Source: Pukyongia sp. | Lineage (GTDB): Bacteria > Bacteroidota > Bacteroidia > Flavobacteriales > Flavobacteriaceae | Length of the DNA stretch: 64,000 bases | Reading direction: 5' to 3' | Assembly: GCA_030148705.1 (NCBI GenBank) | Contig: JASBSY010000009.1 | Location: 124,001-188,000, forward strand | In this document: positions 25,792 through 34,799 of the stretch, piece after piece | Layout: each line of letters begins with the position of its first letter | Numbering within the stretch: position 1 is the first letter of the stretch | The notes under the pieces: generated by a model | Databases searched by the model: none | What the model was told of the DNA's origin: nothing | The model's input: the letters and a program-made list of their open reading frames with translations, nothing else | Position numbers and translations under genes: made by a program

Positions 25792-26421
25792 TTACCGGCC
25801 GAAAAGGTTTCCCAGTAGCCCACCTTTCTTTTTTCCGCCCAACACCATACCGGCGATGTCGTCTACCACGCTCCCGTCATTATCACCATCAAGCAACGCT
25901 TCGATAAGGGATTGTTGTTTTCTTTGTTGCCTGTTTCCACCACCCATCAGGCCACCAAGCAGGCCTTCTAGGGCATTAGGCGAACTGATTTGCTTTTGTC
26001 TTTTTTGCCTTCCGAGATACCCAAGGATTATGGGTGCAGCTACCTGGAGTATCTGCATTACCGAATTGGAATCCATCCCTGATTTTTTTGATAATGCACC
26101 AACTACGTTGTCCTGGGAACCGCCCAGTACATGTCCTAATATTCCCAAACCGTCGATCTTCTGTTCGTCGTTCACACCTCCTTCGAAAAAGGTGCTTAGA
26201 TTATCTAATACGCTGCCGTCGTGTTTCTTATCGAGTGCTTCTAACAATCTTTCCGCACCTCTGGGATCGCTCGCATTTCGCTTCATAGCGCCCATAAGCA
26301 AGGGCAGAGCCAGTTTCACAACCTCGGCAGTTTTATTTTCAGGCTGCTGGGTTTCTTTACTCGCTCCATGAACCAATTGTCTTCCTAAATCGCTGTTTAA
26401 TAAGTCTGTTATTCCTGACAT
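25792..26421 (-). CDS. DUF937 protein
   Basis: 209 residues. The N-terminal LLNSDLGRQLVHGASKETQ and VVKLALPLLMGAMKRNASDP fit DUF937, with repeats of a Gly-rich helical unit (GILGHVLGGSQDNVVGALSK, LLGGLMGGGNRQQRKQQ, GGLLGNLFGR). The AAPIILGYLGRQKRQKQ segment is a second copy of the LALPLLMGAMKR unit. Function not known. Not closely coupled to serA; a 30-base gap separates them and they may share a transcript. Confidence 0.88.
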   Translation of the reverse strand: MSGITDLLNSDLGRQLVHGASKETQQPENKTAEVVKLALPLLMGAMKRNASDPRGAERLLEALDKKHDGSVLDNLSTFFEGGVNDEQKIDGLGILGHVLGGSQDNVVGALSKKSGMDSNSVMQILQVAAPIILGYLGRQKRQKQISSPNALEGLLGGLMGGGNRQQRKQQSLIEALLDGDNDGSVVDDIAGMVLGGKKKGGLLGNLFGR

Positions 26422-26451
26422 TGATTTTTAGTTTACTTTAATGGACTAATA

Positions 26452-27414
26452 TTATGAATTTGTCGGTTTAAGAATGTCTATAATCTGTGAGGCCAGCTCG
26501 GTACCAATCCGGTCCTGGGCTTCATTCGTGGCTGCACCAATATGGGGGCTCAGGGAAATATTCGGATTCATCAGGACTTTGATCGCCGGAACCGGCTCTG
26601 CCTCGAACGTATCCAAGCCCGCAAAAGAAAGCTTACCACTTTCCAGGGCCTCGATTAGCGCAACTTCGTCGATTACACCACCCCTGGCGGCATTGATGAT
26701 CGCAGCACCGGGTTTCATTTTTTCGATTTCCGATTTCCCGATTATATAATTTTTCTGAGCAGGGACGTGTAGCGTTATAAAATCGCTTTCGCTTAAAACG
26801 GTATCCAGGGGTTGTGATTTCAGTTTAAAATCAACAGATCGCCCGTCGAAGAATGAAACCGACACCTCCGTTTCGTCTATCACACTATCACTTACTATTA
26901 CCCGCATTCCACAGCCCAAAGCGATTTTAGCCACTTCAGAACCTATCCGTCCAATTCCTATAATACCCAGGGTCTTACCTCGTAACTCTCGCCCCCCGGC
27001 ATAAGACTTTTTCAGATCCTTGAACTTACTGTCGCCTTCCAGCGGCATATTCCTGTTCGAATCGTGGAGGTAACGAACTCCGTTGAATAAATGCCCGAAT
27101 ACTAATTCAGCCACCGAGGCCGACGAAGCTGCGGGAGTGTTAATCACCTTAATCCCTTTTTCCCGTGCATACGCAACATCGATATTATCCATACCCACCC
27201 CGCCGCGGCCAATGACCTTTAGGCCCGGGCAGGCATCGATAAGTTCTTTCCTGGCTGTTGTAGCACTGCGCACCAGCAGTACATCAATGTCGTGTTCATT
27301 TATGTAATTGGCTAATTGTTCCTGGGCAACTTTTACGGTTATTACTTCAAACCCGGCGTCCTCGAGGGCTTTTATTCCACTATTAGAGATTCCATCGTTT
27401 GCGAGTACTTTCAT
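26452..27414 (-). CDS. serA: D-3-phosphoglycerate dehydrogenase (short form)
   Basis: First step of serine synthesis: 3-phosphoglycerate to 3-phosphohydroxypyruvate with NAD. 320 residues, the short form without ACT domain. NAD-binding GIIGIGRIGSEV at about 152-163, then INAARGGVIDE with the catalytic Arg, LDTFEAEP with Glu and LSPHIGAATNEA with His. GRGGVGMDNIDV is the substrate-binding loop. Follows serC by 33 bases, so serC-serA form an operon. A generic 2-hydroxyacid dehydrogenase remains possible, but serC next door decides for serine synthesis. Confidence 0.9.
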   Translation of the reverse strand: MKVLANDGISNSGIKALEDAGFEVITVKVAQEQLANYINEHDIDVLLVRSATTARKELIDACPGLKVIGRGGVGMDNIDVAYAREKGIKVINTPAASSASVAELVFGHLFNGVRYLHDSNRNMPLEGDSKFKDLKKSYAGGRELRGKTLGIIGIGRIGSEVAKIALGCGMRVIVSDSVIDETEVSVSFFDGRSVDFKLKSQPLDTVLSESDFITLHVPAQKNYIIGKSEIEKMKPGAAIINAARGGVIDEVALIEALESGKLSFAGLDTFEAEPVPAIKVLMNPNISLSPHIGAATNEAQDRIGTELASQIIDILKPTNS

Positions 27415-27447
27415 ATATCTGTTATTTATTCGAATAAATGTTTTTCA

Positions 27448-28515
27448 TTATGCCTTATTCTCAGTCATTTTCATCACATCCACCAGTACCTGAACGCTTT
27501 CCAGCGGTAGTGCATTGTACATGGATGCCCGGTACCCTCCAACGCTGCGATGGCCATTCAAACCATTGATACCGGCTTCTTTCCATAGCGAATCGAAGGT
27601 GTCTTTCATACCATCGTCTGTAAGATTGAAAGTTGCATTCATAGCCGAACGGTCTTCGGGTTTTGCAACGAAGCCTTCGAATAAGGGGTTGCGGTCTATT
27701 TCATTATACAATAATTCGGCTTTGGCGTTGTTTTGTTGTTCGATAGCGGCAATACCCCCGAGATCTCTAAGCCATTCCAGGGTAAGCATGGAAACATATA
27801 CGGCGTAGACCGAAGGGGTGTTAAACATACTGTCCTTAGCAATGTGAACCTTATAGTCGAGCATGGCCGGGATATCCCTCTTTATCTTTCCCAAAATTTC
27901 GTTCTTAACCACAACTAGAGTGGTGCCGGCAGGGCCCATATTCTTCTGTGCCCCGGCATAGATCATATCGAATTTTGAAAAATCGAGTTGCCGTGAGAAA
28001 ATATCACTACTCATATCACAGATCATCGGCATAGCCACTTCCGGAAACGATTTCATTTGGGTACCGAAAATGGTATTGTTACTGGTACAGTGAAAGTAAT
28101 CGGCGTCGGAAGGGATGCTGTAATCTTTCGGTATATAGTTGAAATTAGCTTCTTTAGAGGAGGCTACTTCAACAACTTCCCCAATACGCCGTGCTTCTTT
28201 TATGGCCTTGTCGGACCAGGTACCGGTATTGAGATAGGCTGCTTTTTTATCCAGGAGGTTATAAGCCGTCATTAAAAATTGCAAACTGGCACCGCCCTGG
28301 AGGAATAGGGCAGTGTAGCCTTTATCGTTCAATTGCAGATGTTCCAATGCGAGTTGGCGTGCATTCTCCATCACGGCTACAAAATCCTTGCTGCGATGTG
28401 AAATTTCCAGTATTGACAACCCGCCGTTGTTAAAATCCAAGACTGCTGCCGCTGCCATATTTAAAACAGACTGTGGTAGTATACAGGGTCCTGCGCTATA
28501 ATTGTGTTTTTTCAT
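27448..28515 (-). CDS. serC: Phosphoserine aminotransferase
   Basis: Transaminates 3-phosphohydroxypyruvate to phosphoserine, PLP enzyme. 355 residues, normal length. HNYSAGPCILPQSVL opens it, then LFLQGGASLQFLMTAYNL, the PLP-lysine region MIYAGAQKNMGPAGTT, HIAKDSMFNTPSVYAVY and NGHRSVGGYRASMYNALP. Upstream, on the minus strand, a CATCTTTG box (one mismatch from TAnnTTTG) lies 17 bases before the ATG. serA follows. Confidence 0.97.
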   Translation of the reverse strand: MKKHNYSAGPCILPQSVLNMAAAAVLDFNNGGLSILEISHRSKDFVAVMENARQLALEHLQLNDKGYTALFLQGGASLQFLMTAYNLLDKKAAYLNTGTWSDKAIKEARRIGEVVEVASSKEANFNYIPKDYSIPSDADYFHCTSNNTIFGTQMKSFPEVAMPMICDMSSDIFSRQLDFSKFDMIYAGAQKNMGPAGTTLVVVKNEILGKIKRDIPAMLDYKVHIAKDSMFNTPSVYAVYVSMLTLEWLRDLGGIAAIEQQNNAKAELLYNEIDRNPLFEGFVAKPEDRSAMNATFNLTDDGMKDTFDSLWKEAGINGLNGHRSVGGYRASMYNALPLESVQVLVDVMKMTENKA

Positions 28516-28608
28516 GTGAAGTTGTTTTCAGAATACAAAGATGTGAATTACAGCTTTAATTAAGGAGAAATAAGCGCTAAATTATTGTCAAAAAATAAAC
28601 AGCCCGAC

Positions 28609-29616
28609 TTAGAGTTGTTGAAGCAGCTGTAGCGTGTCTGTACCATCGGCGTACTCCCACAATTCCGGGCTTTGAGCCCGACCGAAAGCTATTTCACCTT
28701 GCAATCCGCAATTGGCGATAACAGCCTGAATTTTTTCTTTGTCTGAGTTAAGTCGCTGCTGTAGATCTTGAGTGGATTTGTAATATTCGTAAAAGAGCAC
28801 AGAAATAGGAGAGGAGTAGTTGCTATCCTCTTTCAGCACTATAAACTCATTATCTAACAGTTTTATATTGCTCATAAGGTAAACAGCCTTATTGTAATCG
28901 TAATTGTTCATATACTTATGATTCTCAATCACATGCCTCCAATTGAAAATAGCTTCAAAGAACGGAGTAAAGTCGTAGTGTTCAGGAACAAAGAGTTTGG
29001 ATACATTGCGACACCCCAGTCCGAAGTACCTGAATATATCATCTCCCAGGGCTTTCAATTGTTCAGGGCTTTCCCCGCCGTTTAAAACGGCCACCGAATT
29101 CCGATTCCTTCGAATGATACCGGGGTATTTTCCGAAGTAATAATCAAAATAACGCGCGGTATTGTTACTCCCTGTTGCAATCACCGCATCGAAGTTATTT
29201 AGCTTATCTTCAGAAAATTTAATTTTATGCTTGAAGTCACCCAATATATCTTCCAGTATATCAGCTATATGTGGCAATAGTATAGTGTCGTTAGAAGACA
29301 GTTTTATCAGCGCATTGTGTCCCGAGATCAAAACAGTGAGAAAGTCGTGAAAGCCAACCAGCGGAATATTTCCGGCCATGATAATAGCAACGGTTTTAGG
29401 GGAGGTGCCGGCTAGATCATATCCTGATAACCACTTTTCTAAATTGTCTTCAGTTAGCGCTTCCGACCAGCTTTTAAGCGCATATTGAATATTATCTTCA
29501 GTAAACCAGCCGTTGGCCGCAGTGACCCGACGGATTAAATTTGTATCTTCGACTACCTGTGAGGTGAGTAGTTCGCCTAACTTTCTAAAAGCGTTAATTC
29601 TTTGTTGTATTTGCAT
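28609..29616 (-). CDS. Acyl-CoA reductase, LuxC-like
   Basis: 335 residues. TVAIIMAGNIPLVGFHDFLT, VIATGSNNTARYFDYYFGKY and IIRRNRNSVAVLNG are the conserved parts of the LuxC/acyl-CoA reductase family, and YFGLGCRNVSKLFVP carries the expected catalytic cysteine. It lies upstream of serC on the same strand but is separated from it by 93 bases, and is divergent from a ferredoxin gene. LuxC reduces acyl-CoA or acyl-ACP to the aldehyde with NADPH. The product's role here is open; the ferredoxin next to it may be an electron donor, as inference. Confidence 0.88.
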   Translation of the reverse strand: MQIQQRINAFRKLGELLTSQVVEDTNLIRRVTAANGWFTEDNIQYALKSWSEALTEDNLEKWLSGYDLAGTSPKTVAIIMAGNIPLVGFHDFLTVLISGHNALIKLSSNDTILLPHIADILEDILGDFKHKIKFSEDKLNNFDAVIATGSNNTARYFDYYFGKYPGIIRRNRNSVAVLNGGESPEQLKALGDDIFRYFGLGCRNVSKLFVPEHYDFTPFFEAIFNWRHVIENHKYMNNYDYNKAVYLMSNIKLLDNEFIVLKEDSNYSSPISVLFYEYYKSTQDLQQRLNSDKEKIQAVIANCGLQGEIAFGRAQSPELWEYADGTDTLQLLQQL

Positions 29617-29622
29617 TTGCAG

Positions 29623-29654
29623 TTTGGAGTTACCCTTCCTAGACCTTAAATTTG
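29623..29654 (+). promoter_or_regulatory. Ferredoxin promoter with both elements
   Basis: TTTG at 29623-29626 and TAAATTTG at 29647-29654 are separated by 20 bases, matching the Bacteroidetes TTTG-N17-23-TAnnTTTG promoter at every defined base. The ATG is 24 bases downstream. The clearest promoter in the window. Confidence 0.75.
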
Positions 29655-29678
29655 CGCAAAGTTAGAAAAAGATATGCT

Positions 29679-30029
29679 ATGGCGATTATAATCACCGACG
29701 AATGTATTAACTGTGGAGCCTGTGAACCGGAATGCCCCAACACTGCGATCTATGAAGGTGCGGATGATTGGCGTTATGCCGATGGTACGGATCTGAATGG
29801 TACGGTGGTGCTTCCCGACGGGAAAACGGTGAATGCCGAAGAAACTCAGGAACCGGTTAGTGATGAGATCTATTATATTGTACCCGATAAATGCACGGAG
29901 TGTAAAGGTTTCCACGAAGAGCCTCAGTGTGCGGCCGTTTGCCCTGTGGATTGTTGCGTGCCCGATGAGAACCACGTGGAAAGTGAAGAAACTTTGCTGG
30001 CCAAACAGGCCTTTATGCATCACAATTAA
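29679..30029 (+). CDS. 4Fe-4S dicluster ferredoxin
   Basis: 116 residues from the ATG at 29679; the upstream nine codons overlap the promoter. Two cluster motifs: [19 protein letters not shown] near the start, and [22 protein letters not shown] further on. The insertion between the CxxC and the third Cys in the second motif, and the Asp/Glu-rich middle with a hairpin-like [14 protein letters not shown], are typical of the bacterial ferredoxin family with a dicluster (YfhL-like). Small, soluble electron carrier. Divergent from the acyl-CoA reductase. Confidence 0.95.
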   Translation: MAIIITDECINCGACEPECPNTAIYEGADDWRYADGTDLNGTVVLPDGKTVNAEETQEPVSDEIYYIVPDKCTECKGFHEEPQCAAVCPVDCCVPDENHVESEETLLAKQAFMHHN

Positions 30030-30137
30030 TGTTTCGGTTGATAACCTTACACCGCTTTCTTATTAATTTGTAATCATAATCACCTAATTAACCACTTCGG
30101 AAATAGAACCCATTCACCGGGTACAAGCAGTAAAAAA

Positions 30138-31313
30138 TTAATATTTTAGAATTTTCCGCATATATACACTTTGCTCAAGTTCTATTTGAAGCATAAAGTA
30201 TCCGGAAGGTAGGTGGGCAAGAGAAATTTCCATATTCCTGGTCGGAGTTTCATTAAACATCACAAGCTGTCCGGTTATACTGAACAGTTTAAATGAATTA
30301 ATCATTTCCGAAGAAATAATATTCAAGATATCCGACACAGGATTAGGATACACATCAATTTTACTCGAATTTATTAAAGGCACACCCAAAGTATCCTCAT
30401 CGTAACTGCTAATCCATCCAAATTGGCTTAGCATACCCGGGTTGATGGTTCCCAGAGAGACAGATAATCCTGTATTGGGGTCTATTTCCCGCAATTCCGA
30501 ATCACCTATAGCAGAGTTGTAGGCTGCGCTTAAAATTTGGTTGGTAGCCTCATCGAAAGCCATACCTTGTCCAAAGTTTGCATCATAGCCTACATTACCG
30601 ATAAAATTCACTACTCCGCTTTCACGATTTATCATATAAACGCCGTCGTTATCTATGTCCAGTGTGAAGAGATTATTTGCAGCATCTCTTGCCAGTGCTA
30701 TAGGTAAAACAAGCCCATTATTTCCGCCTATTGTTTCAGCCTGCCAGTTGGATTGATTTATCCGTAGTAGATGACTGCTTGTCGAGCCGTTAGTAGACAC
30801 ACCATAGACAATATCGGTACGGCCGGTAACTGCCTCAACCCCAGTAATGACTTCACCGGCCGGGACTCCACCAACCGGCCCTCTTGGGATATAATTGTTG
30901 TTAATGATTCCTCTTGTGTAAACCATATTCGTATTATCAATGATAACGGCTTCATTAATAGGGTTGCCGCGATTAAATCCGGCGCCTTCAAATTCATTTA
31001 AAGGCGAAGCCCCGAAATCATGCAAATCGTTCAGGTTATCTGGATCTATGGACACAACTCTTACCGGAATCACTACCTGTGACGCAGATAATCGCCGTTC
31101 TAACAGACGATTGTTTCGCTGATTCTGCTTATCCGATTGTAAATAATTCCTAATTGCTTCCAGTTCTTCCAAGGTAAAAACCTCGAGAACACTACCCATG
31201 TGGTTTTCATTGAATCGTTCCATTAAAAGTTCAATACTACTTGATTCTTGTGCTTGAATTATACTAGTGAGCAGAATCCCACAAACCGAAAATAATAGCC
31301 AAAATTTTCTCAT
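30138..31313 (-). CDS. Secreted beta-propeller-like protein with T9SS sorting domain
   Basis: 391 residues with signal peptide (LLTSIIQAQ). Residues about 85-300 look like a beta-propeller or repeated-strand domain: ALARDAANNLFTLDIDNDGV, GVVNFIGNVGYDANFGQGMA and FDEATNQILSAAY. The C-terminal ~75 residues are a T9SS type A sorting domain (KIDVYPNPVSDILNI, FSITGQLVMF, LPSGYFMLQIEL). Function unknown. Monocistronic. Confidence 0.88.
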   Translation of the reverse strand: MRKFWLLFSVCGILLTSIIQAQESSSIELLMERFNENHMGSVLEVFTLEELEAIRNYLQSDKQNQRNNRLLERRLSASQVVIPVRVVSIDPDNLNDLHDFGASPLNEFEGAGFNRGNPINEAVIIDNTNMVYTRGIINNNYIPRGPVGGVPAGEVITGVEAVTGRTDIVYGVSTNGSTSSHLLRINQSNWQAETIGGNNGLVLPIALARDAANNLFTLDIDNDGVYMINRESGVVNFIGNVGYDANFGQGMAFDEATNQILSAAYNSAIGDSELREIDPNTGLSVSLGTINPGMLSQFGWISSYDEDTLGVPLINSSKIDVYPNPVSDILNIISSEMINSFKLFSITGQLVMFNETPTRNMEISLAHLPSGYFMLQIELEQSVYMRKILKY

Positions 31314-31400
31314 TAGAACAGCTTAAATGATTAATTATGAACAAGATACTAAATAAAAATTACAGCTTGAAGATTATAAACCGCATGTGAGGGGTATCAA

Positions 31401-31829
31401 TTATTCATTGGTTGACCGTACAAAAACTGTGTTTAAGAGTGCCAGACAGATTCCAAATACGATGAAAAGCAACGCAAAACCCAGATAGATGAAAACCTGA
31501 AGATCGGGAAAGCCCAGAGCTGCACCTTTACCTTGCACCGGCAAGAGGAGTACGGCGACATAGGTTAATATTCCCATTATTAATCCTTTCAGTAATACCG
31601 GTACTTTTAAAGATGATCTGAAAAATCCATAGAAAAGGCCTGCAACAGATCCTATGATAGAACCCAACAGGATCACTTCGATGGTTCCTCCCCAGCTAAA
31701 ACCCTGTGCGGTATCATTCAGTATAGCAATAAGACGCATTAAAAAGCGCCCGGCCAGCCCGAGAACTAGAGTTCCGGCAATAAGTCCGGCAAATGTGGTG
31801 AGTAAAATTTTCATGAATATCGAATTCAT
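31401..31829 (-). CDS. Four-helix membrane protein
   Basis: 142 residues, with four hydrophobic segments at about 8-32, 47-68, 76-98 and 108-134. Contains short Gly motifs (LIAGTLVLGLAGRFLMRLI, GSIIGSVAGLFYGFF) that suit close helix packing. Starts at ATG 31829; MKILL five codons later is an alternative start. I do not recognise a family. Next on the minus strand is upstream a lipoprotein gene with a 33-base gap, so cotranscription is possible. Confidence 0.7.
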   Translation of the reverse strand: MNSIFMKILLTTFAGLIAGTLVLGLAGRFLMRLIAILNDTAQGFSWGGTIEVILLGSIIGSVAGLFYGFFRSSLKVPVLLKGLIMGILTYVAVLLLPVQGKGAALGFPDLQVFIYLGFALLFIVFGICLALLNTVFVRSTNE

Positions 31830-31862
31830 GAGCTGAAGTTTTAGTTGGGTATTTAGTAAACC

Positions 31863-32252
31863 TTATTTAGGTTGCAGTTCCTGCCACCCTTTTTTAAAGG
31901 TATAGGTGTAGGTGCGGTCATCGTATTTCTGAATAAGTAAAAAAACGCTATCCGATTCTCTTCTAGCTGTATAGTGTTGGTCCGTTTTCCCATCATTGAT
32001 GATAAGTTCTCCTTCCTCGGTTAGGGTCCAGGTCATCTTTCTGTTAAAACTCGTGGTAAGAGAGTGATCGGTTTTGAATTCGTAGCGAATAGGGTTTGAA
32101 ATTGTGTGCTTTACCTTGTCTTCTGTGTTTAGCTGAACACGGCCATCATCTAAGGTCCAGACACCTTCCAGATAGGATTCGTCGAAGGCAGTCGAATTGG
32201 TTTGGCAGGATGCCAACAGCAGTAATAGTAATAAAAAAGTAAAATGTCTCAA
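31863..32252 (-). CDS. Small lipoprotein
   Basis: 129 residues with a lipoprotein signal (LLLLLLLASC, Cys16). The mature part, LEGVWTLDDGRVQLNTEDKV through LTEEGELIINDG and YTARRESDSVFLLI, is a run of short antiparallel strands of a lipocalin-like or META-like small beta barrel. This layout is common in Bacteroidota lipoproteins. Function unknown. Lies 124 bases past the start of the next gene's terminator region. Confidence 0.75.
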   Translation of the reverse strand: MRHFTFLLLLLLLASCQTNSTAFDESYLEGVWTLDDGRVQLNTEDKVKHTISNPIRYEFKTDHSLTTSFNRKMTWTLTEEGELIINDGKTDQHYTARRESDSVFLLIQKYDDRTYTYTFKKGWQELQPK

Positions 32253-32306
32253 GATATTGATTTGAAGGATTGATGAAATCAGTATCTAAGATAAACAATT
32301 ATTGTA

Positions 32307-32354
32307 GTAAAAAAAGAATCCACCCGGATTCCAATTTGAATCAAACGGGTGGAT
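32307..32354 (-). terminator. Intrinsic terminator of the 32377-32919 gene
   Basis: ATCCACCCG (32318-32326) and CGGGTGGAT (32346-32354) form a perfect 9-bp stem. On the minus strand it is followed by TTCTTTTTTT. It lies 22 bases beyond the stop at 32377. Confidence 0.8.
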
Positions 32355-32376
32355 CATTTAGTGGAGATTATATTCC

Positions 32377-32919
32377 TTACATTTTTTTCTTAGTCACAGT
32401 AGCTTCCGGAGTAACATTTATGGTATATACTGTGGTAACTAAGGTATCGTTGTCGGGATCGTATGATTCAACGACAAAGTTTCCATTTGCGTTAAAATAA
32501 CCGAATTTACTGGTTCCGTTCTCGGTGAGGATATAGTAACCTTTCTGAGTAGAAGGTCGTAACGTTGCTATAGGTTTTATGGCGTCGTTCTTATCGACTA
32601 CCACCATCGCATAATTTTGTTCATCAGATGTAAACCTATATGCTTTACCGTCGTGGTAATACACTGTTTCCGAGTCGACTTCCGTCGGCTTCATGGTGTA
32701 ATTATAATTAACGTCACCGGTATTCCCTTTAACCGTAGTTAAAGCGATGTCCTCTGTTTTAGTTTTAGTCTCAGTCTTAGTGGATACATCGGTACCCTTG
32801 TCGGTTTTAACCGTAGACTTGGTCACAACAGTTTCGGTTTGTTCGTTTTCTATATTCGTGTCTTGAGCAAAAGCTGTTCCTCCTACGAGTACAGCAATCA
32901 TTAATGCTAATTTTTTCAT
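32377..32919 (-). CDS. Secreted protein related to the 34796 gene product
   Basis: 180 residues from the ATG at 32919, which begins a signal peptide (MKKLALMIAVLVGGTAFAQD); the longer frame has no signal. The mature N-terminus is Thr/Lys/Val rich with NEQTETVVTKSTV then DKGTDVSTKTETKT, followed by a small domain (YNYTMKPTEVDSETVYYHDG, GKAYRFTSDEQNYAMVVVD, FGYFNANGNFVVESYDP) of beta strands. The KSTVKTDKGTDV-like start resembles the VTKEGSTVAVKEV start of the protein at 34796-35275. Function unknown. Confidence 0.82.
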   Translation of the reverse strand: MKKLALMIAVLVGGTAFAQDTNIENEQTETVVTKSTVKTDKGTDVSTKTETKTKTEDIALTTVKGNTGDVNYNYTMKPTEVDSETVYYHDGKAYRFTSDEQNYAMVVVDKNDAIKPIATLRPSTQKGYYILTENGTSKFGYFNANGNFVVESYDPDNDTLVTTVYTINVTPEATVTKKKM

Positions 32920-33142
32920 CTCGTTTGTTTTATAGTGTTTAACTGTATCAAATATAAAGGGAGGCCGTGTTAAAAAGGGATAAGACGAAATTAAGAGTTT
33001 GCTAAAGTTTCTGTTTCTTAACATTTTTTATGATAAAATATCTTAAAATCCCCATTTCATTGTCGAAACGATTTAATTCAGCCAGCTATGCCTCCCATTA
33101 TGTTCCCTTACAATTTTTTGTACATTTAACAAAAAGCGCATT

Positions 33143-34000
33143 ATGCCGGTTTGGTTACACACACTGATTTGGGTTTTAGCGATATATCTTATTATTAGTG
33201 TGCTGCTCTATTATCTGCAGGATTATTTCCTTTTCAAACCCGAAAAACTTCCGGATGATTTTCAATTCTATTATGAAAATCAGGAAGTTGAAGAATATTT
33301 CCTGGAAACTACCGATGGAGGGCGAATAAACGGGCTGCACTTTAAGACCGAAAAACCCCGCGGAATTGTGCTTTACCTAAAAGGAAACTCCAAGAGCATG
33401 AAAGGTTGGGGGAAATTTGCGGTCGACTTTACCAGGCATAATTTCGACGTCTTGATGGTGGATTACAGGGGCTTCGGCAAAAGCATAGGCAAGCGTACTC
33501 AAAAGGCAATTGCTCACGACCTGCAACTGGTCTATAACAAGATGAAGGAGAATGTAGATGAGCGATACATTATTTTGTATGGTAGATCGCTGGGTTCGGG
33601 CTTTGCCACCAAACTCGCATCCATTAACAATCCCCGCATGCTTATTCTCGATGCGCCTTATTACAGTTTAACCAAAGTTACGGGAAGATATATGCCTTTT
33701 ATGCCCTTATCTGTAATTATAAAATATCCAATGCCTACGTATAAATGGCTGAAATATGTGAACTGTCGCATTCATATCATTCATGGCACCAATGATAAAC
33801 TAATCCCGTTTTCGTCCAGTGTGAAGCTTTCGAAGATCAAGCCGGAACTAACTCGCCTCTATCCCGTTATAGGGGGAGGTCATAAAAACCTGAATAATTT
33901 TAAATCCTACCATCGAATGCTTGGAGAGATAATAAATTTCAAAGAAAAGGAAATCGACCTCGATACTACGAGCATAGGAGTGAAACACTCTTTAAAATAA
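33143..34000 (+). CDS. Membrane-anchored alpha/beta hydrolase, first of tandem pair
   Basis: 285 residues. An N-terminal membrane helix (LIWVLAIYLIISVLLYYLQD) precedes the alpha/beta domain. Catalytic Ser in YGRSLGSG, Asp in IIHGTNDKLIP and His in GGGHKNLN are all visible. The oxyanion block of the family, HGNAG in the second copy, reads LYLKGNSKS here: the His is Lys. Strongly similar to the next gene (GLHFKTEKPRGIVLY versus ALHFKREQPKGIIVY). Substrate unknown. Confidence 0.88.
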   Translation: MPVWLHTLIWVLAIYLIISVLLYYLQDYFLFKPEKLPDDFQFYYENQEVEEYFLETTDGGRINGLHFKTEKPRGIVLYLKGNSKSMKGWGKFAVDFTRHNFDVLMVDYRGFGKSIGKRTQKAIAHDLQLVYNKMKENVDERYIILYGRSLGSGFATKLASINNPRMLILDAPYYSLTKVTGRYMPFMPLSVIIKYPMPTYKWLKYVNCRIHIIHGTNDKLIPFSSSVKLSKIKPELTRLYPVIGGGHKNLNNFKSYHRMLGEIINFKEKEIDLDTTSIGVKHSLK

Positions 34001-34010
34001 TATCATACCG

Positions 34011-34799
34011 ATGAAACGCATTCTGCTTCTTGTATCGGCCACTATCCTGCTTGGGATAACAGGGTTGTATTTTTTTCAGGAAAAAATGATTTTTCATCCT
34101 ACTGTACTTCAACAGGACTACAGCTTCAACTTCGAGCAGGACTTCGAAGAATTGTTTTTAACGGCTGACGATGGCGCCGTGATTAATGCATTGCATTTTA
34201 AACGCGAACAACCTAAGGGAATAATCGTCTATTATCACGGGAATGCCGGCGATCTGTCTCGATGGGGTACAATTGTTACCCCCTTTTTGGATTTTAATTA
34301 CGAAGTGTTGATTATGGATTACAGGTCTTACGGAAAAAGTACCGGTATTATTTCTGAAGCCGCCCTGTACAGTGACGCCCAATTGTTCTACAACGAAGCA
34401 AAATCTTTGTTTTCAGAAAACAAAATCATTGTCTACGGCAGATCGCTTGGAACCGCAATGGCCGCCTATGTCGCTTCAAATAACCAACCGCAACAACTCA
34501 TCCTGGAAACTCCGTTTTATGATTTTAAAGAACTGGCCCGACAAAAAATGCTAAATCTGCCTATTGCCGGCTTGTTAAAATACGAGTTCCCTTCCTACAG
34601 GTTTATAAAAACAGTAAAGTGCCCTGTTACTGTTATTCACGGTACTGCCGACAGGGTAGTGCCTTACGCTTCGGGCTTGGAGCTGTACCAGGCCATTCCC
34701 GGGGATCGGGGAAAGTTGGTAACGATAAAAGGCGGAACCCATAACGATCTCATTAGGTATCCCGCCTTTCACGATGCGATTTCGGATGTGTTGGATTAA
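34011..34799 (+). CDS. Membrane-anchored alpha/beta hydrolase, second of tandem pair
   Basis: 262 residues. Same plan as the gene before: N-terminal hydrophobic anchor (LLLVSATILLGITGLYFFQ), then the hydrolase domain with HGNAGDLSRWG, the nucleophile YGRSLGTAM, Asp in VIHGTADRVVP and His in GGTHNDL. This copy keeps the usual HGN motif. Lies 10 bases after the first copy, so they are cotranscribed. Overlaps the convergent gene at 34796 by four bases. Members of this family include the human BEM46/ABHD13-like hydrolases, whose substrate is not established. Confidence 0.88.
   Translation: MKRILLLVSATILLGITGLYFFQEKMIFHPTVLQQDYSFNFEQDFEELFLTADDGAVINALHFKREQPKGIIVYYHGNAGDLSRWGTIVTPFLDFNYEVLIMDYRSYGKSTGIISEAALYSDAQLFYNEAKSLFSENKIIVYGRSLGTAMAAYVASNNQPQQLILETPFYDFKELARQKMLNLPIAGLLKYEFPSYRFIKTVKCPVTVIHGTADRVVPYASGLELYQAIPGDRGKLVTIKGGTHNDLIRYPAFHDAISDVLD

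Noticed and set aside
25766-26371. Plus-strand ORF of 201 residues opposite DUF937
   Set aside because: Pro/Ser/Phe-rich product caused by reading the reverse of the DUF937 Gly-rich helical gene.
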